This document shows positions 1 through 6,174 of a DNA stretch of 8,186 nt, piece after piece; within the stretch, counting starts at the first letter, position 1, and each line of letters opens with the position of its first letter. Under the pieces are notes generated by a model that was given only the letters and a program-made list of their open reading frames with translations, searched no databases and was not told the origin of the DNA. This DNA is from Spirochaetaceae bacterium (GTDB lineage: Bacteria; Spirochaetota; Spirochaetia; Treponematales; Breznakiellaceae), in the NCBI GenBank assembly GCA_031288215.1, contig JAITRV010000120.1, forward strand, positions 1 through 8,186. Direction: 5' to 3'. Both the position numbers and the translations under genes were made by a program.

Positions 1-480
1 ATATATCCTATCATTCAGGATAATGTATTCATCGGCGCGGTTGCGGGGGTGTCCCCCGAGTTGACCGAAGACGGTAAAACAGCCGCGGAGTATAAAGACC
101 TCATTTCCTCGCTCCGTGGCAATAGGATCGAAACGTATGCTGATGCTGCCAAAATCGCCGCTAATAGGAATTATGTTCTGATGCAATCCCTCTATCGTTT
201 CTGGTTCTACAAGGGCGGGTATTATGATGGGAGTAGTGATACGGCACCGGCTGGTTTTGGCGGAAACACCGGACCTGCCGTCGGCACTACCGTAGCCAGT
301 CTTTTCCAAGACTTGGTTAATCAGCTCCCGGTTGGGGAGTATGTGGTGGTAAAAATCGGTGATGGTGGTGGTGATTACGCCAACAAAGCCTATGAGCGGT
401 ACACCAAGGGTAGCTCGGGGATAACGACAGAGTATTGGAAGTATACGGCAACAGTAGGTTGGACGGCGGTAGCCCCCTGA
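1..480 (+). CDS. Hypothetical protein, C-terminal part (5' end outside window)
   Basis: The reading frame is open from base 1 to a TGA at 478-480, giving at least 159 residues. A GTG at about 49 could serve as a start, but no ribosome binding site precedes it and the frame continues upstream, so I treat the gene as truncated by the window edge. I do not recognise the family. Visible character: a mixed-charge segment (ELTEDGKTAAEYKDL), an aromatic patch (LYRFWFYKGGYYDG), a Gly/Ala/Thr-rich stretch, then a Tyr/Thr/Gly-rich C-terminus ending GWTAVAP. This resembles surface or tail-type beta-rich proteins in composition only. No membrane segment is seen in the visible part. Codons are less GC-biased than in the following genes, with more A/T third positions. 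A strong terminator follows within about 35 bases, so it is the last gene of its transcript. Function unknown. Confidence 0.7.
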   Translation: MYPIIQDNVFIGAVAGVSPELTEDGKTAAEYKDLISSLRGNRIETYADAAKIAANRNYVLMQSLYRFWFYKGGYYDGSSDTAPAGFGGNTGPAVGTTVASLFQDLVNQLPVGEYVVVKIGDGGGDYANKAYERYTKGSSGITTEYWKYTATVGWTAVAP

Positions 481-512
481 CCTGAATACCGGGCGCCCAT
501 AGCCGGTAAAGC

Positions 513-564
513 CGGGGAGGGTGGTGCGGACCAGCGGTCCGCATCCACACTCCCCGCTTTTTTT
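513..564 (+). terminator. Rho-independent terminator after the first gene
   Basis: TGCGGACC (525-532) pairs perfectly with GGTCCGCA (536-543) around an AGC loop. The stem extends outward with one bulge (T544) and one G/A mismatch through GGGGAGG on the left and CTCCCC on the right, for about 19 pairs in all, with its base at 513/556. Seven Ts follow directly (558-564). This is a textbook intrinsic terminator for the gene ending at 480. Confidence 0.93.
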
Positions 565-669
565 GACCAGCCCACCTGTCCCGGCTTCTTAATCCCTGTA
601 AAGCCCTTCGCCCAACCGGCCACGGCAGCCTCAGCCGGCAGCCCGACCCGCCCCCACGCGGAAAGGCCG

Positions 670-882
670 GTCGGCGGATACTCCCGCCGGAAAAACCGGC
701 ACGGGCCGGCATGGGCCGGCACGGACCAGAATCGCGACGGGGGGTGGCGGTGGGAACACATGGGGGGGACCCCCGGGGGGCCCCATGTGTTCCCAGCCGC
801 CAGGACCCCCCCGCAGATATCTCGTGTGCCGGTCCGTGCCGGCCCGTGCCGGGAGGACCAGCCGGCGGGGTATCCCCCGGAC
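670..882. repeat. Giant imperfect palindrome (about 213 bp) between the first gene and lon
   Basis: Both arms pair along almost their whole length around a centre near 773. Core: the 15-base arm 751-765 (TGGGAACACATGGGG) is a perfect reverse complement of 781-795. Next outward, GGCGG (746-750) pairs with 797-801 and a six-G run (739-744) pairs with a C run (806-811). The 27 bases 696-722 pair with 826-852 with only two G-T wobbles. The outer block 676-690 pairs with 862-875 with one bulged T. The centre (766-780) is itself G/C-run palindromic. It lies in non-coding DNA; the reading frames crossing it are by-products of its GC content. It could be a miniature inverted-repeat element, a REP/BIME-like intergenic repeat, or a long structured RNA. 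It encodes no transposase. Confidence 0.85.
698..727 (+). repeat. Three tandem 10-bp units GGCAYGGRCC
   Basis: GGCACGGGCC (698-707), GGCATGGGCC (708-717) and GGCACGGACC (718-727) follow one another without a gap. The opposite arm of the palindrome carries the reverse complement of two full units (831-840 and 841-850) plus a partial third. The unit length is about one helical turn, and the arms therefore could also pair out of register. Confidence 0.85.
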
Positions 883-956
883 TATCCGGAGTATCGTAAA
901 ACCCTCCCAAATCCTTGGGTTTTATACAAAAATTCGTCCTTAGGGAGCTAAAAACA

Positions 957-991
957 TTGCCTTTCGGAGGGATATTTACGATATTTATATC
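957..991 (+). promoter_or_regulatory. Putative lon promoter / translation start region
   Basis: Immediately upstream of lon is an AT-rich stretch containing TTGCCT (957-962), a 17-base spacer and GATATT (980-985), each 4 of 6 to the sigma-70 consensus. The ATG lies six bases beyond the -10-like box. A good Shine-Dalgarno GGAGG (966-970) sits 21 bases from the ATG, much too far for normal use. GATATTTA is repeated at 971-978 and 980-987. An alternative -10-like TATACA lies at 923-928 but has no matching -35. No CIRCE-type heat-shock operator is seen. The exact promoter is uncertain. Confidence 0.35.
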
Positions 992-3370
992 ATGTCAGAA
1001 CAAAGTGTAGTCCCTATTGATCAGATCCTTCCCAATAAACTGGCGTTGGTTGCCCTTATGGGACGGCCGATTTTTCCGGGTATCTTTACCCCCATCATGA
1101 TTGGGAATCCCGCGGACGTGAAGGTCGTTGACAATGCCGTTGCGGGGGACGGGCTCATCGGCCTTGTGATGCTGATGAACGAGACCGAAACGCCCGCCAT
1201 CGGCGATCTCTTTAAGGTGGGTACGGCGGCGAAGATCGTCAAGAAGATTAACCTTCCCGACGGGGGGGTCAATATCTTTATCTCAACCCTGAAACGGTTC
1301 AAGATCAAGAAATCCCTGAACCCCTCAAACCCCATCGTGGCGGCGGTCGAGTACCTGGAGGATGAGGAGGACGACACCAGCGAGGTAAAGGCCCTGACCC
1401 GGGCCCTGATCAGCGAGATGAAACAGATCTCCGAAAACAACCCCCTTTTCTCCGAGGAAATGCGGCTCAACATGATCAACATCGATCATCCCGGTAAGAT
1501 CGCCGATTTCATCGCCAGCATCCTCAATATCGACAAGGGGGAACAGCAGAAGATCCTGGAGGTCCTGAATGTCCGCAAGCGGATGGAGCAGGTCCTGGTT
1601 TTCATCAAGAAGGAACAGGAACTGCTGCGGATTCAGAAGAAGATCCAGAAAGAAATCAACGAAAAAATAGAAAAGTCCCAGCGGGATTACTTCCTGAAGG
1701 AGGAACTCAAGGCGATCAAAACCGAATTGGGGATGACCACCGATGCGAAGAGTTCCGAATACCAGCGTTTTAAGGAAAAAATCGACGCCTTCAAGTTCGA
1801 GGGGGAAATCAAGGACGCGGTGGAACAGGAGATGGAAAAATTCAGCCTCATGGACCCCAACTCGGCGGAATTTACCGTAACCCGGAACTACCTGGACGTG
1901 ATTGTGAACCTCCCCTGGAACGGCGGCGGACCGGAGCAGTTCGACCTGCGAAACGCCAAGGATATCCTGGAGGCGGATCACTACGGCCTCAAGGACGTGA
2001 AGACCCGCATCGTGGAATACCTGGCGGTGCGGAAGCTCAGGAAGGACACCGCGGGATCCATCGTGTGCCTGGTGGGGCCCCCGGGGGTGGGAAAAACCTC
2101 CCTGGGCAAGTCCATCGCCCGATCCCTGGGGAAGCAGTTCTTCCGTTTCTCCGTCGGGGGGATGCGGGACGAGGCGGAGATCAAGGGCCACCGGCGCACC
2201 TATATCGGGGCCATGCCGGGGAAGATCATCCAGGGGCTCAAGATCGTCAAAACCAAGGCGCCGGTCTTCATGATCGACGAGATCGACAAGATGGGGGTGA
2301 GTTTCCAGGGGGACCCGGCCAGCGCCCTCCTGGAGGTCCTGGACCCGGAACAGAACAACAGCTTCCGGGATCATTACCTGGATCTGCCCTTTGACATATC
2401 CCATATTTTTTTCATCGTAACCGCCAATACCCTGGACACCATCCCCCCGCCCCTGCTGGACCGGATGGAGATTATCCAGCTTCCCGGTTATATCGACCAG
2501 GAAAAGGTGGAGATCGCCAAACGGTATCTGGTTCCCAAGAGCCTGGAGAAGACCGGCCTCAAAAAAAATCAGGTGAAATACAGCCAACAGTCCCTGCTCC
2601 ACATTGCCAACGGCTATGCCCGGGAAGCGGGGGTGAGGAATTTTGAGAAGAACCTGGACAAGATCCACCGGAAGCTGGCGAAACAGATCGTGGAGCATGA
2701 GGAAGCCGCCGATCGGGGCGAAGGGGAAAAAGAACGGCGGGAAAAGTTTGTCATTGATAAGAAGATCATCGAAAAGCACCTGGGCAAGCCCCTGTTCCCC
2801 GAGGGGCAGGTGAAAAAGGCCGACCGGCCGGGTATGTCCGTGGGGCTTGCCTGGACCAACATGGGGGGGGACACCCTGGTCATCGAGGCCGCCTCGGTTC
2901 CCGGCAAGGAGGGGCTCACCTTAACGGGCAAGATGGGGGATATCATGAAGGAATCCGCCACCATCGCCATGACCTTAGCCCGGAAGCTCGGGGCGGAACG
3001 CTACGGCATTGACGCCGCCTGGTTCGAGAAGAACCACATCCACCTGCACATCCCCGAGGGAGCCACCCCCAAGGACGGGCCCTCCGCGGGGATCACCATG
3101 GCCACGGCCCTGCTCTCCCTCTTCCGGAACAAGGTCATCACCGACCGGATGGTCATGACCGGGGAACTGTCCCTGACCGGCCAGGTGCTTCCCATCGGGG
3201 GGCTCAAGGAAAAGACCGTCGCCGCCCAGCGGAATAAGGCCAAACACATCATCATCCCCCGGCAAAACCTCCGGGACCTGGACGAGATCCCCGACCATGT
3301 AAAGAAGGGCCTGGAGTTTCACCCGGTGGAACGCTTCGACGAGGTGCTGGCCCTGGCCCTGCCGGATTAG
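992..3370 (+). CDS. lon: ATP-dependent serine protease Lon (LonA type)
   Basis: Lon unfolds and degrades damaged and selected regulatory proteins in the cytoplasm as a homohexamer. At 792 residues it matches the usual LonA length (E. coli 784). Domains in order: N-terminal substrate-recognition domain (about 11-205), a long charged coiled-coil linker (about 205-300), the AAA+ module, and the C-terminal protease domain (from about 605). Walker A is GPPGVGKT (362-369), Walker B is VFMIDEID (425-432, acidic pair D430/E431), the sensor-1 Asn is N479 in IVTAN, and an arginine finger candidate is R491 in LLDRME. The catalytic dyad is S698 in KDGPSAG and K741 in GGLKEK, 43 residues apart exactly as in E. 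coli S679/K722. All active-site elements are intact. The ATG at 992 lacks a well-spaced ribosome binding site (GGAGG is 21 bases away), but no better in-frame start exists. The next gene begins one base after the stop. Confidence 0.97.
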   Translation: MSEQSVVPIDQILPNKLALVALMGRPIFPGIFTPIMIGNPADVKVVDNAVAGDGLIGLVMLMNETETPAIGDLFKVGTAAKIVKKINLPDGGVNIFISTLKRFKIKKSLNPSNPIVAAVEYLEDEEDDTSEVKALTRALISEMKQISENNPLFSEEMRLNMINIDHPGKIADFIASILNIDKGEQQKILEVLNVRKRMEQVLVFIKKEQELLRIQKKIQKEINEKIEKSQRDYFLKEELKAIKTELGMTTDAKSSEYQRFKEKIDAFKFEGEIKDAVEQEMEKFSLMDPNSAEFTVTRNYLDVIVNLPWNGGGPEQFDLRNAKDILEADHYGLKDVKTRIVEYLAVRKLRKDTAGSIVCLVGPPGVGKTSLGKSIARSLGKQFFRFSVGGMRDEAEIKGHRRTYIGAMPGKIIQGLKIVKTKAPVFMIDEIDKMGVSFQGDPASALLEVLDPEQNNSFRDHYLDLPFDISHIFFIVTANTLDTIPPPLLDRMEIIQLPGYIDQEKVEIAKRYLVPKSLEKTGLKKNQVKYSQQSLLHIANGYAREAGVRNFEKNLDKIHRKLAKQIVEHEEAADRGEGEKERREKFVIDKKIIEKHLGKPLFPEGQVKKADRPGMSVGLAWTNMGGDTLVIEAASVPGKEGLTLTGKMGDIMKESATIAMTLARKLGAERYGIDAAWFEKNHIHLHIPEGATPKDGPSAGITMATALLSLFRNKVITDRMVMTGELSLTGQVLPIGGLKEKTVAAQRNKAKHIIIPRQNLRDLDEIPDHVKKGLEFHPVERFDEVLALALPD

Positions 3371-3371
3371 G

Positions 3372-3773
3372 ATGTATATTCACCCTAAACTGGCCGCCTT
3401 TACGGGAACCCTGGAGGATATGTTCCGTGAGGTGGACGAAGCACTGGAGGACCGGTGGGGGAGCGCCTTTCCCCTGCACCCCAACCGGCCCCGGCGGGGG
3501 CTGACGGCGAATCCCGAAATGGACGGGCTCTTCGAGATTGCCCCGGATTTTACCCCCGGCTTCGGATCCGAAAAGGGCCGGGGCTACCTCGTCTCCCTCC
3601 GGGTGGCCACCCTGGAGCAGGTGCCCCCCGCCGAATTCGAGGGCTTCATGGAAGAAGCCGCCGCCCTGATCCGGGAACGGCTGCCCCGGTTCTTCCCGAA
3701 GCGGCATCTGGAACTGGTCCGGGACGGCCGGCGTTTCAAAATTATCGGAGATTTTTCCCTGGGGGAAATTTAG
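3372..3773 (+). CDS. Conserved-looking hypothetical protein coupled to lon
   Basis: A 133-residue protein whose ATG begins one base after the lon TAG. Its only Shine-Dalgarno-like bases (TTAGG) overlap the lon stop, so translation is probably coupled to lon. I do not recognise the family. It is soluble-looking, with no signal peptide or membrane segment. The N-terminal third is acidic and probably helical (TLEDMFREVDEALEDRW). A middle stretch is Pro/Gly/Phe-rich (about residues 49-70). A helical stretch (PPAEFEGFMEEAAALIRERLP) is followed by a basic, probably beta, C-terminus (KRHLELVRDGRRFKIIGDFSLG). Codon use matches lon, which supports its being real. Position suggests a Lon adaptor or simply a co-transcribed housekeeping protein; neither is shown by sequence. 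The gene converges on the TPR gene with 46 bases between stops. Confidence 0.8.
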   Translation: MYIHPKLAAFTGTLEDMFREVDEALEDRWGSAFPLHPNRPRRGLTANPEMDGLFEIAPDFTPGFGSEKGRGYLVSLRVATLEQVPPAEFEGFMEEAAALIRERLPRFFPKRHLELVRDGRRFKIIGDFSLGEI

Positions 3774-3780
3774 GAGCCTC

Positions 3781-3808
3781 TTGCGCCGGGCTGCCCGCCG
3801 CCGCGCAA
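3781..3808. other. Hairpin between convergent genes, possible weak terminator
   Basis: TTGCGC (3781-3786) pairs with GCGCAA (3803-3808), with an inner CGGG/CCCG stem (3787-3790 / 3794-3797) and a five-base bulge. It lies in the 46-base gap between two convergent stop codons, where a bidirectional terminator would be expected. Neither strand has a T run after the stem, so intrinsic termination is doubtful. Confidence 0.3.
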
Positions 3809-3819
3809 AACCGTGGGGG

Positions 3820-4932
3820 CTATTTCCGTTTCCGGCTCAAATATTCCCGGGCCAGGGAGTCTTGGGGGTCCAGTTCCAGGACGGTACGGAAAAAGCCCGA
3901 GGCTTCGTCGTCGTCCCCTGATTTGAGGGCCAGGACGCCGAGGTTGGAGATGATCTTGACGTTATCCGGATCCTCCCGCAGGGCCGCTTCCAGTTCTTTC
4001 CGGGCGGCCCGGTAGTCCCCCACTTCCATGAGGCAGATGGCCAGTTCGTTCCGGGTGTCGCCGTTGTCCCCCCCCAGGTCCAGGGCCTTGGTAAAGGCGG
4101 CGGCGCCGTCTTCCCAGCGGCCCAGGCGGCGCAGGGCCCAGCCCAGGAGGAACCAGCCGTTCCAGACCTGGGGATGGTTCTCCAGAAAATCCCGGACCTT
4201 GAGGAGCCCCGCTTCTTCCTGGTCCCCGCGGATAAGATCATAGGCCTCCCGGAATTCGGCGTCCTCCAGGCCCCGGCTCTCGATCTCCCGGATCAGGGCT
4301 TTGGCCTTTTCCTTTTTCACCGGATCATCCGCCAGGGGAAGGTAGCCGGAAAAACACTCCCGGGCCCGGCCAAAGTCCCGCCTTTTCATAAAGAAAAAGC
4401 CCGCGTTAAAGAGGCCGTTGGGGAAGGAGGGGGCCAGGGCAAGCAGTTCCCCATAGGCCCCCAGGGCCGCGAGGTTTTCCTCCTCCGCCTCCACATCCCG
4501 GCCCGAGCGGCGGAGGGACTCGGCCCGGCCTTCCAGGATCAGCGCCCGGTTGAGGAGCACCTCCGGCGCCGCGGGGAAAAGGCCCCGCAGGGCCGTCATG
4601 ATCTCCAGGGCCATATCGTAATCGCCGTTGCCGGCCTTGAGGATGGCCGCTTCGGTGAATTCCCGCAAGATATTGGGCCGTATCGTCAGGACAAAACGGC
4701 GGTAATAATCGGCGTCCTCATTCCCGCCTTCCTCGGCGATGACCCGGAGCATTCCGGAGAGGATCATCTCCCAGGAAAGCTGTTCCAGATCCAGGTCCCG
4801 TACACCCGGGGCCAGTTCGACGGGAAGGGGGATGGAGGGATCTATGGAAAAATCCTCCCGGGACTCAACCTGTCCCCGCAGCGATTCGGGAACCGAGAGG
4901 AAAACGATACGGCCGCCGGTGGGTTCTTTCAT
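3820..4932 (-). CDS. Tetratricopeptide-repeat (TPR) protein
   Basis: A 370-residue protein built largely of TPR helices, so most likely a protein-protein interaction scaffold. Recognisable units lie around residues 91-124 (AAILKAGNGDYDMALEIMTAL), 173-206 (NAGFFFMKRRDFGRARECFSGYL), 256-289 (VWNGWFLLGWALRRLGRWEDGAAAFTKAL), 291-323 (NELAICLMEVGDYRAARKELEAAL, ending DPDN) and 325-357 (NLGVLALKSGDDDEASGFFRTVLELDP). The first 70 residues are a non-TPR segment (GGRIVFLSVPESLRG...). There is no signal peptide or membrane segment, so it is probably cytoplasmic. Its ATG overlaps the stop of the PilZ gene upstream (ATGA, 4-base overlap) and it has no ribosome binding site of its own, so it is translationally coupled to the PilZ protein. 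That suggests a shared pathway, such as cyclic-di-GMP control of motility or surface functions, but the partner is not identified by sequence. Confidence 0.9.
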   Translation of the reverse strand: MKEPTGGRIVFLSVPESLRGQVESREDFSIDPSIPLPVELAPGVRDLDLEQLSWEMILSGMLRVIAEEGGNEDADYYRRFVLTIRPNILREFTEAAILKAGNGDYDMALEIMTALRGLFPAAPEVLLNRALILEGRAESLRRSGRDVEAEEENLAALGAYGELLALAPSFPNGLFNAGFFFMKRRDFGRARECFSGYLPLADDPVKKEKAKALIREIESRGLEDAEFREAYDLIRGDQEEAGLLKVRDFLENHPQVWNGWFLLGWALRRLGRWEDGAAAFTKALDLGGDNGDTRNELAICLMEVGDYRAARKELEAALREDPDNVKIISNLGVLALKSGDDDEASGFFRTVLELDPQDSLAREYLSRKRK

Positions 4933-5894
4933 TTTTCTTCGTGAACCGCCGCTTCAACCGGCTCTCTTGAATCAACCGTGGAGGCGGCTTCGGCTTCCGG
5001 CACCGCCTTTTCAGCATCCGGCTCTTCCCGGATGCTGGGTAAGACGCTTGCGGAGGCCTTATCGGACCGGACCTCGAAGGTCTCCCCGCGGTTATCCGCC
5101 CGGATCTGGCCGATATAATCGTTGAGCCGTATCTTGTATCCCATAGGAACCATGGTCTCATTGTAGGCCATGCTCAGGGCGATCAGTTCCTTCCGGCCTT
5201 CCACGGATTCGGAATTGATAAATTTCCCTTTGATGAGAAAACTCTCCCGGGGGTCATCGAAGTCGAGCCGCAGGGCCGCGTCCCGGTTCACCAGGAATTT
5301 AGCAATCCCCATCATGATCATCTTGGCCCCGGAGAAGGAAATATCCCGCAGGATGCACCGCCGGGGGACTCCCTGGATAAAGGTAGCGGTTTCTTTGGAC
5401 AGGAGGTTCAGACGGCGGATGGCATCGACGCCGAGGATGATCCGTTCCTCCCGGCGCCGTGCCGAATTGACATTCGCGTCCAGCAGCCGCCCCATGATTT
5501 CGATAAGGTCATCCGGGGGACGCTGGGTAAACTGGAGGGAAAAGATGGCGACATCCTCGGAATTTCCATAGGGGGCATATCCTATGGAACGGGCGGAGAC
5601 GAAAAAGGTTACCGGCGTACCGGCATCGGGGTTTTTGAAACAGAACCTCAGACTGGCCGAATTGTTGGCCTGCTGTAATTTTTCAACTATTCCGGATTTG
5701 ATGTTGGCCACCACCTTAGCCCCCTGGAAAGAGGACGAGAAAACCACGCAGGGCCAGAAATCACTCACACATTTAAGATAAACCTGTTGAGTGATCATCC
5801 CGGTTACCTGAATGATTTCCTTGGTGAAGGTTACATCAATCTCTTTAAACCGTTCATAATAATCTGTGATCTTTTGACTTGTTATAATTGCCAT
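4929..5894 (-). CDS. PilZ-domain protein (putative cyclic-di-GMP receptor)
   Basis: A 321-residue protein. The C-terminal PilZ domain begins with the Arg motif RREER (R147 to R151, fitting RxxxR) and continues to DISFSGAK, in which D184, S186 and G189 form the DxSxxG motif. Together these are the canonical c-di-GMP-binding signature, so binding is likely. The N-terminal region (about 1-140) is a separate, probably beta-rich domain of the kind found ahead of PilZ in spirochaete proteins; it may play the role of a YcgR-like N-domain. The last 40 or so residues are Ala/Glu/Pro-rich and look disordered. No signal peptide or membrane segment is seen. The ATG at 5894 is preceded by no usable Shine-Dalgarno; a very good sigma-70 promoter ends eight bases upstream, so the message may be leaderless. 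The next in-frame ATG (residue 33) would remove a conserved-looking N-terminus. It is the first gene of a pair with the TPR gene. Confidence 0.9.
   Translation of the reverse strand: MAIITSQKITDYYERFKEIDVTFTKEIIQVTGMITQQVYLKCVSDFWPCVVFSSSFQGAKVVANIKSGIVEKLQQANNSASLRFCFKNPDAGTPVTFFVSARSIGYAPYGNSEDVAIFSLQFTQRPPDDLIEIMGRLLDANVNSARRREERIILGVDAIRRLNLLSKETATFIQGVPRRCILRDISFSGAKMIMMGIAKFLVNRDAALRLDFDDPRESFLIKGKFINSESVEGRKELIALSMAYNETMVPMGYKIRLNDYIGQIRADNRGETFEVRSDKASASVLPSIREEPDAEKAVPEAEAASTVDSREPVEAAVHEEK
5012..5037 (-). repeat. Perfect 10-bp inverted repeat inside the PilZ gene
   Basis: CAGCATCCGG (5012-5021) and CCGGATGCTG (5028-5037) are exact reverse complements around a 6-base loop. The mRNA hairpin would fall in the codons of the disordered tail (SIREEPDAEK), roughly 80-105 bases before the TPR start codon. 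There is no following T run in either direction, so it is not a terminator. It could influence mRNA stability or be codon chance. Confidence 0.7.
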
Positions 5895-5901
5895 TGATTA
5901 A

Positions 5902-5930
5902 AGTATAGGGTCCTTTATGCTATCCGTCAA
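5902..5930 (-). promoter_or_regulatory. Sigma-70 promoter for the PilZ-TPR operon
   Basis: On the minus strand TTGACG (5930-5925, 5 of 6 to consensus) is separated by exactly 17 bases from TATACT (5907-5902, 5 of 6). Transcription would be expected to start around 5894-5896, which is at or within two bases of the PilZ ATG (5894). Upstream is an AT-rich stretch that could act as an UP element. Confidence 0.75.
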
Positions 5931-5949
5931 TTGATGAAAACCATAGATA

Positions 5950-5970
5950 GAATATTTATTCAAAATATTC
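5950..5970. repeat. AT-rich inverted repeat upstream of the PilZ promoter
   Basis: GAATATTT (5950-5957) and AAATATTC (5963-5970) are perfect inverted repeats with a 5-base spacer. The element lies about 55-75 bases upstream of the predicted PilZ transcription start. TTCAAAAT is also repeated directly at 5959-5966 and 5971-5978. Its size and position fit a dimeric activator site, but the region is AT-rich and chance symmetry is possible. Confidence 0.5.
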
Positions 5971-6071
5971 TTCAAAATTTTACTCGAATTTTTCAGCGCG
6001 ATGCCGGGCCTTGGCACGGAGGGGACGAAAAAACGGCCGCCCTCCTTTTATCCTTCCCTTTATCCCTTCAT

Positions 6072-6104
6072 TCATCTTGCTTTCATCTTGTTCTCATCTT
6101 GTTT
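6072..6104 (+). repeat. Three tandem 11-bp direct repeats (TCATCTTGNTN)
   Basis: TCATCTTGCTT (6072-6082), TCATCTTGTTC (6083-6093) and TCATCTTGTTT (6094-6104) are consecutive and share an invariant 8-base core with exact 11-base spacing. They lie in a pyrimidine-rich tract, and the third copy overlaps the -35-like box of a candidate promoter for the nucleotidyltransferase gene. Tandem 11-bp half-sites one helical turn apart are typical of OmpR/PhoB-family response-regulator boxes, so this is a plausible operator. Confidence 0.65.
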
Positions 6105-6135
6105 TTTTGGAAGATATTATGGATAATTATATACA
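6099..6135 (+). promoter_or_regulatory. Candidate overlapping promoters for the nucleotidyltransferase-kinase operon
   Basis: Two sigma-70-like arrangements overlap, both with 17-base spacers: TTGTTT (6099-6104) with GATAAT (6122-6127), and TTGGAA (6107-6112) with TATACA (6130-6135). Either gives a leader of roughly 30-45 bases before the ATG at 6175. An AAGGA ribosome binding site lies at 6164-6168, six bases from that ATG, and this decides the start over an ATG at 6142. Confidence 0.5.
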
Positions 6136-6174
6136 TAATCCATGTATCATGGAAATGAAGTACAAGGATGGGGT

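Noticed and set aside
317..951. Several long reading frames on both strands across 317-951
   Set aside because: They run through the terminator and the giant palindrome, are rich in Gly/Pro/Arg as expected from GC-rich repeats, and lack ribosome binding sites.
1325..2779. 484-codon open frame on the minus strand
   Set aside because: It lies entirely antisense to lon, whose motifs are intact. It is a shadow caused by GC-biased third codon positions.
992..3370. Possibility that lon is a broken or variant copy
   Set aside because: Walker A and B, sensor 1, arginine finger and the Ser-Lys dyad are all present with correct spacing, and the length is normal.
4174..4944. 256-codon plus-strand frame
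   Set aside because: Antisense to the TPR gene, with no family motif and no start signal.
6018..6049. GGAGGG / CCCTCC hairpin followed by TTTT
   Set aside because: It resembles a terminator, but the stem is only 6 bp with a 16-base loop, and it lies upstream of the best promoters with no plus-strand gene before it. An attenuator would need a promoter near 5931-5958, where only weak boxes exist.
5931..6158. 75-codon frame in the divergent intergenic region, with a hydrophobic C-terminal stretch
   Set aside because: It begins with TTG, has no ribosome binding site, and its hydrophobic end is just translation of the pyrimidine-rich tract and AT-rich promoter region.
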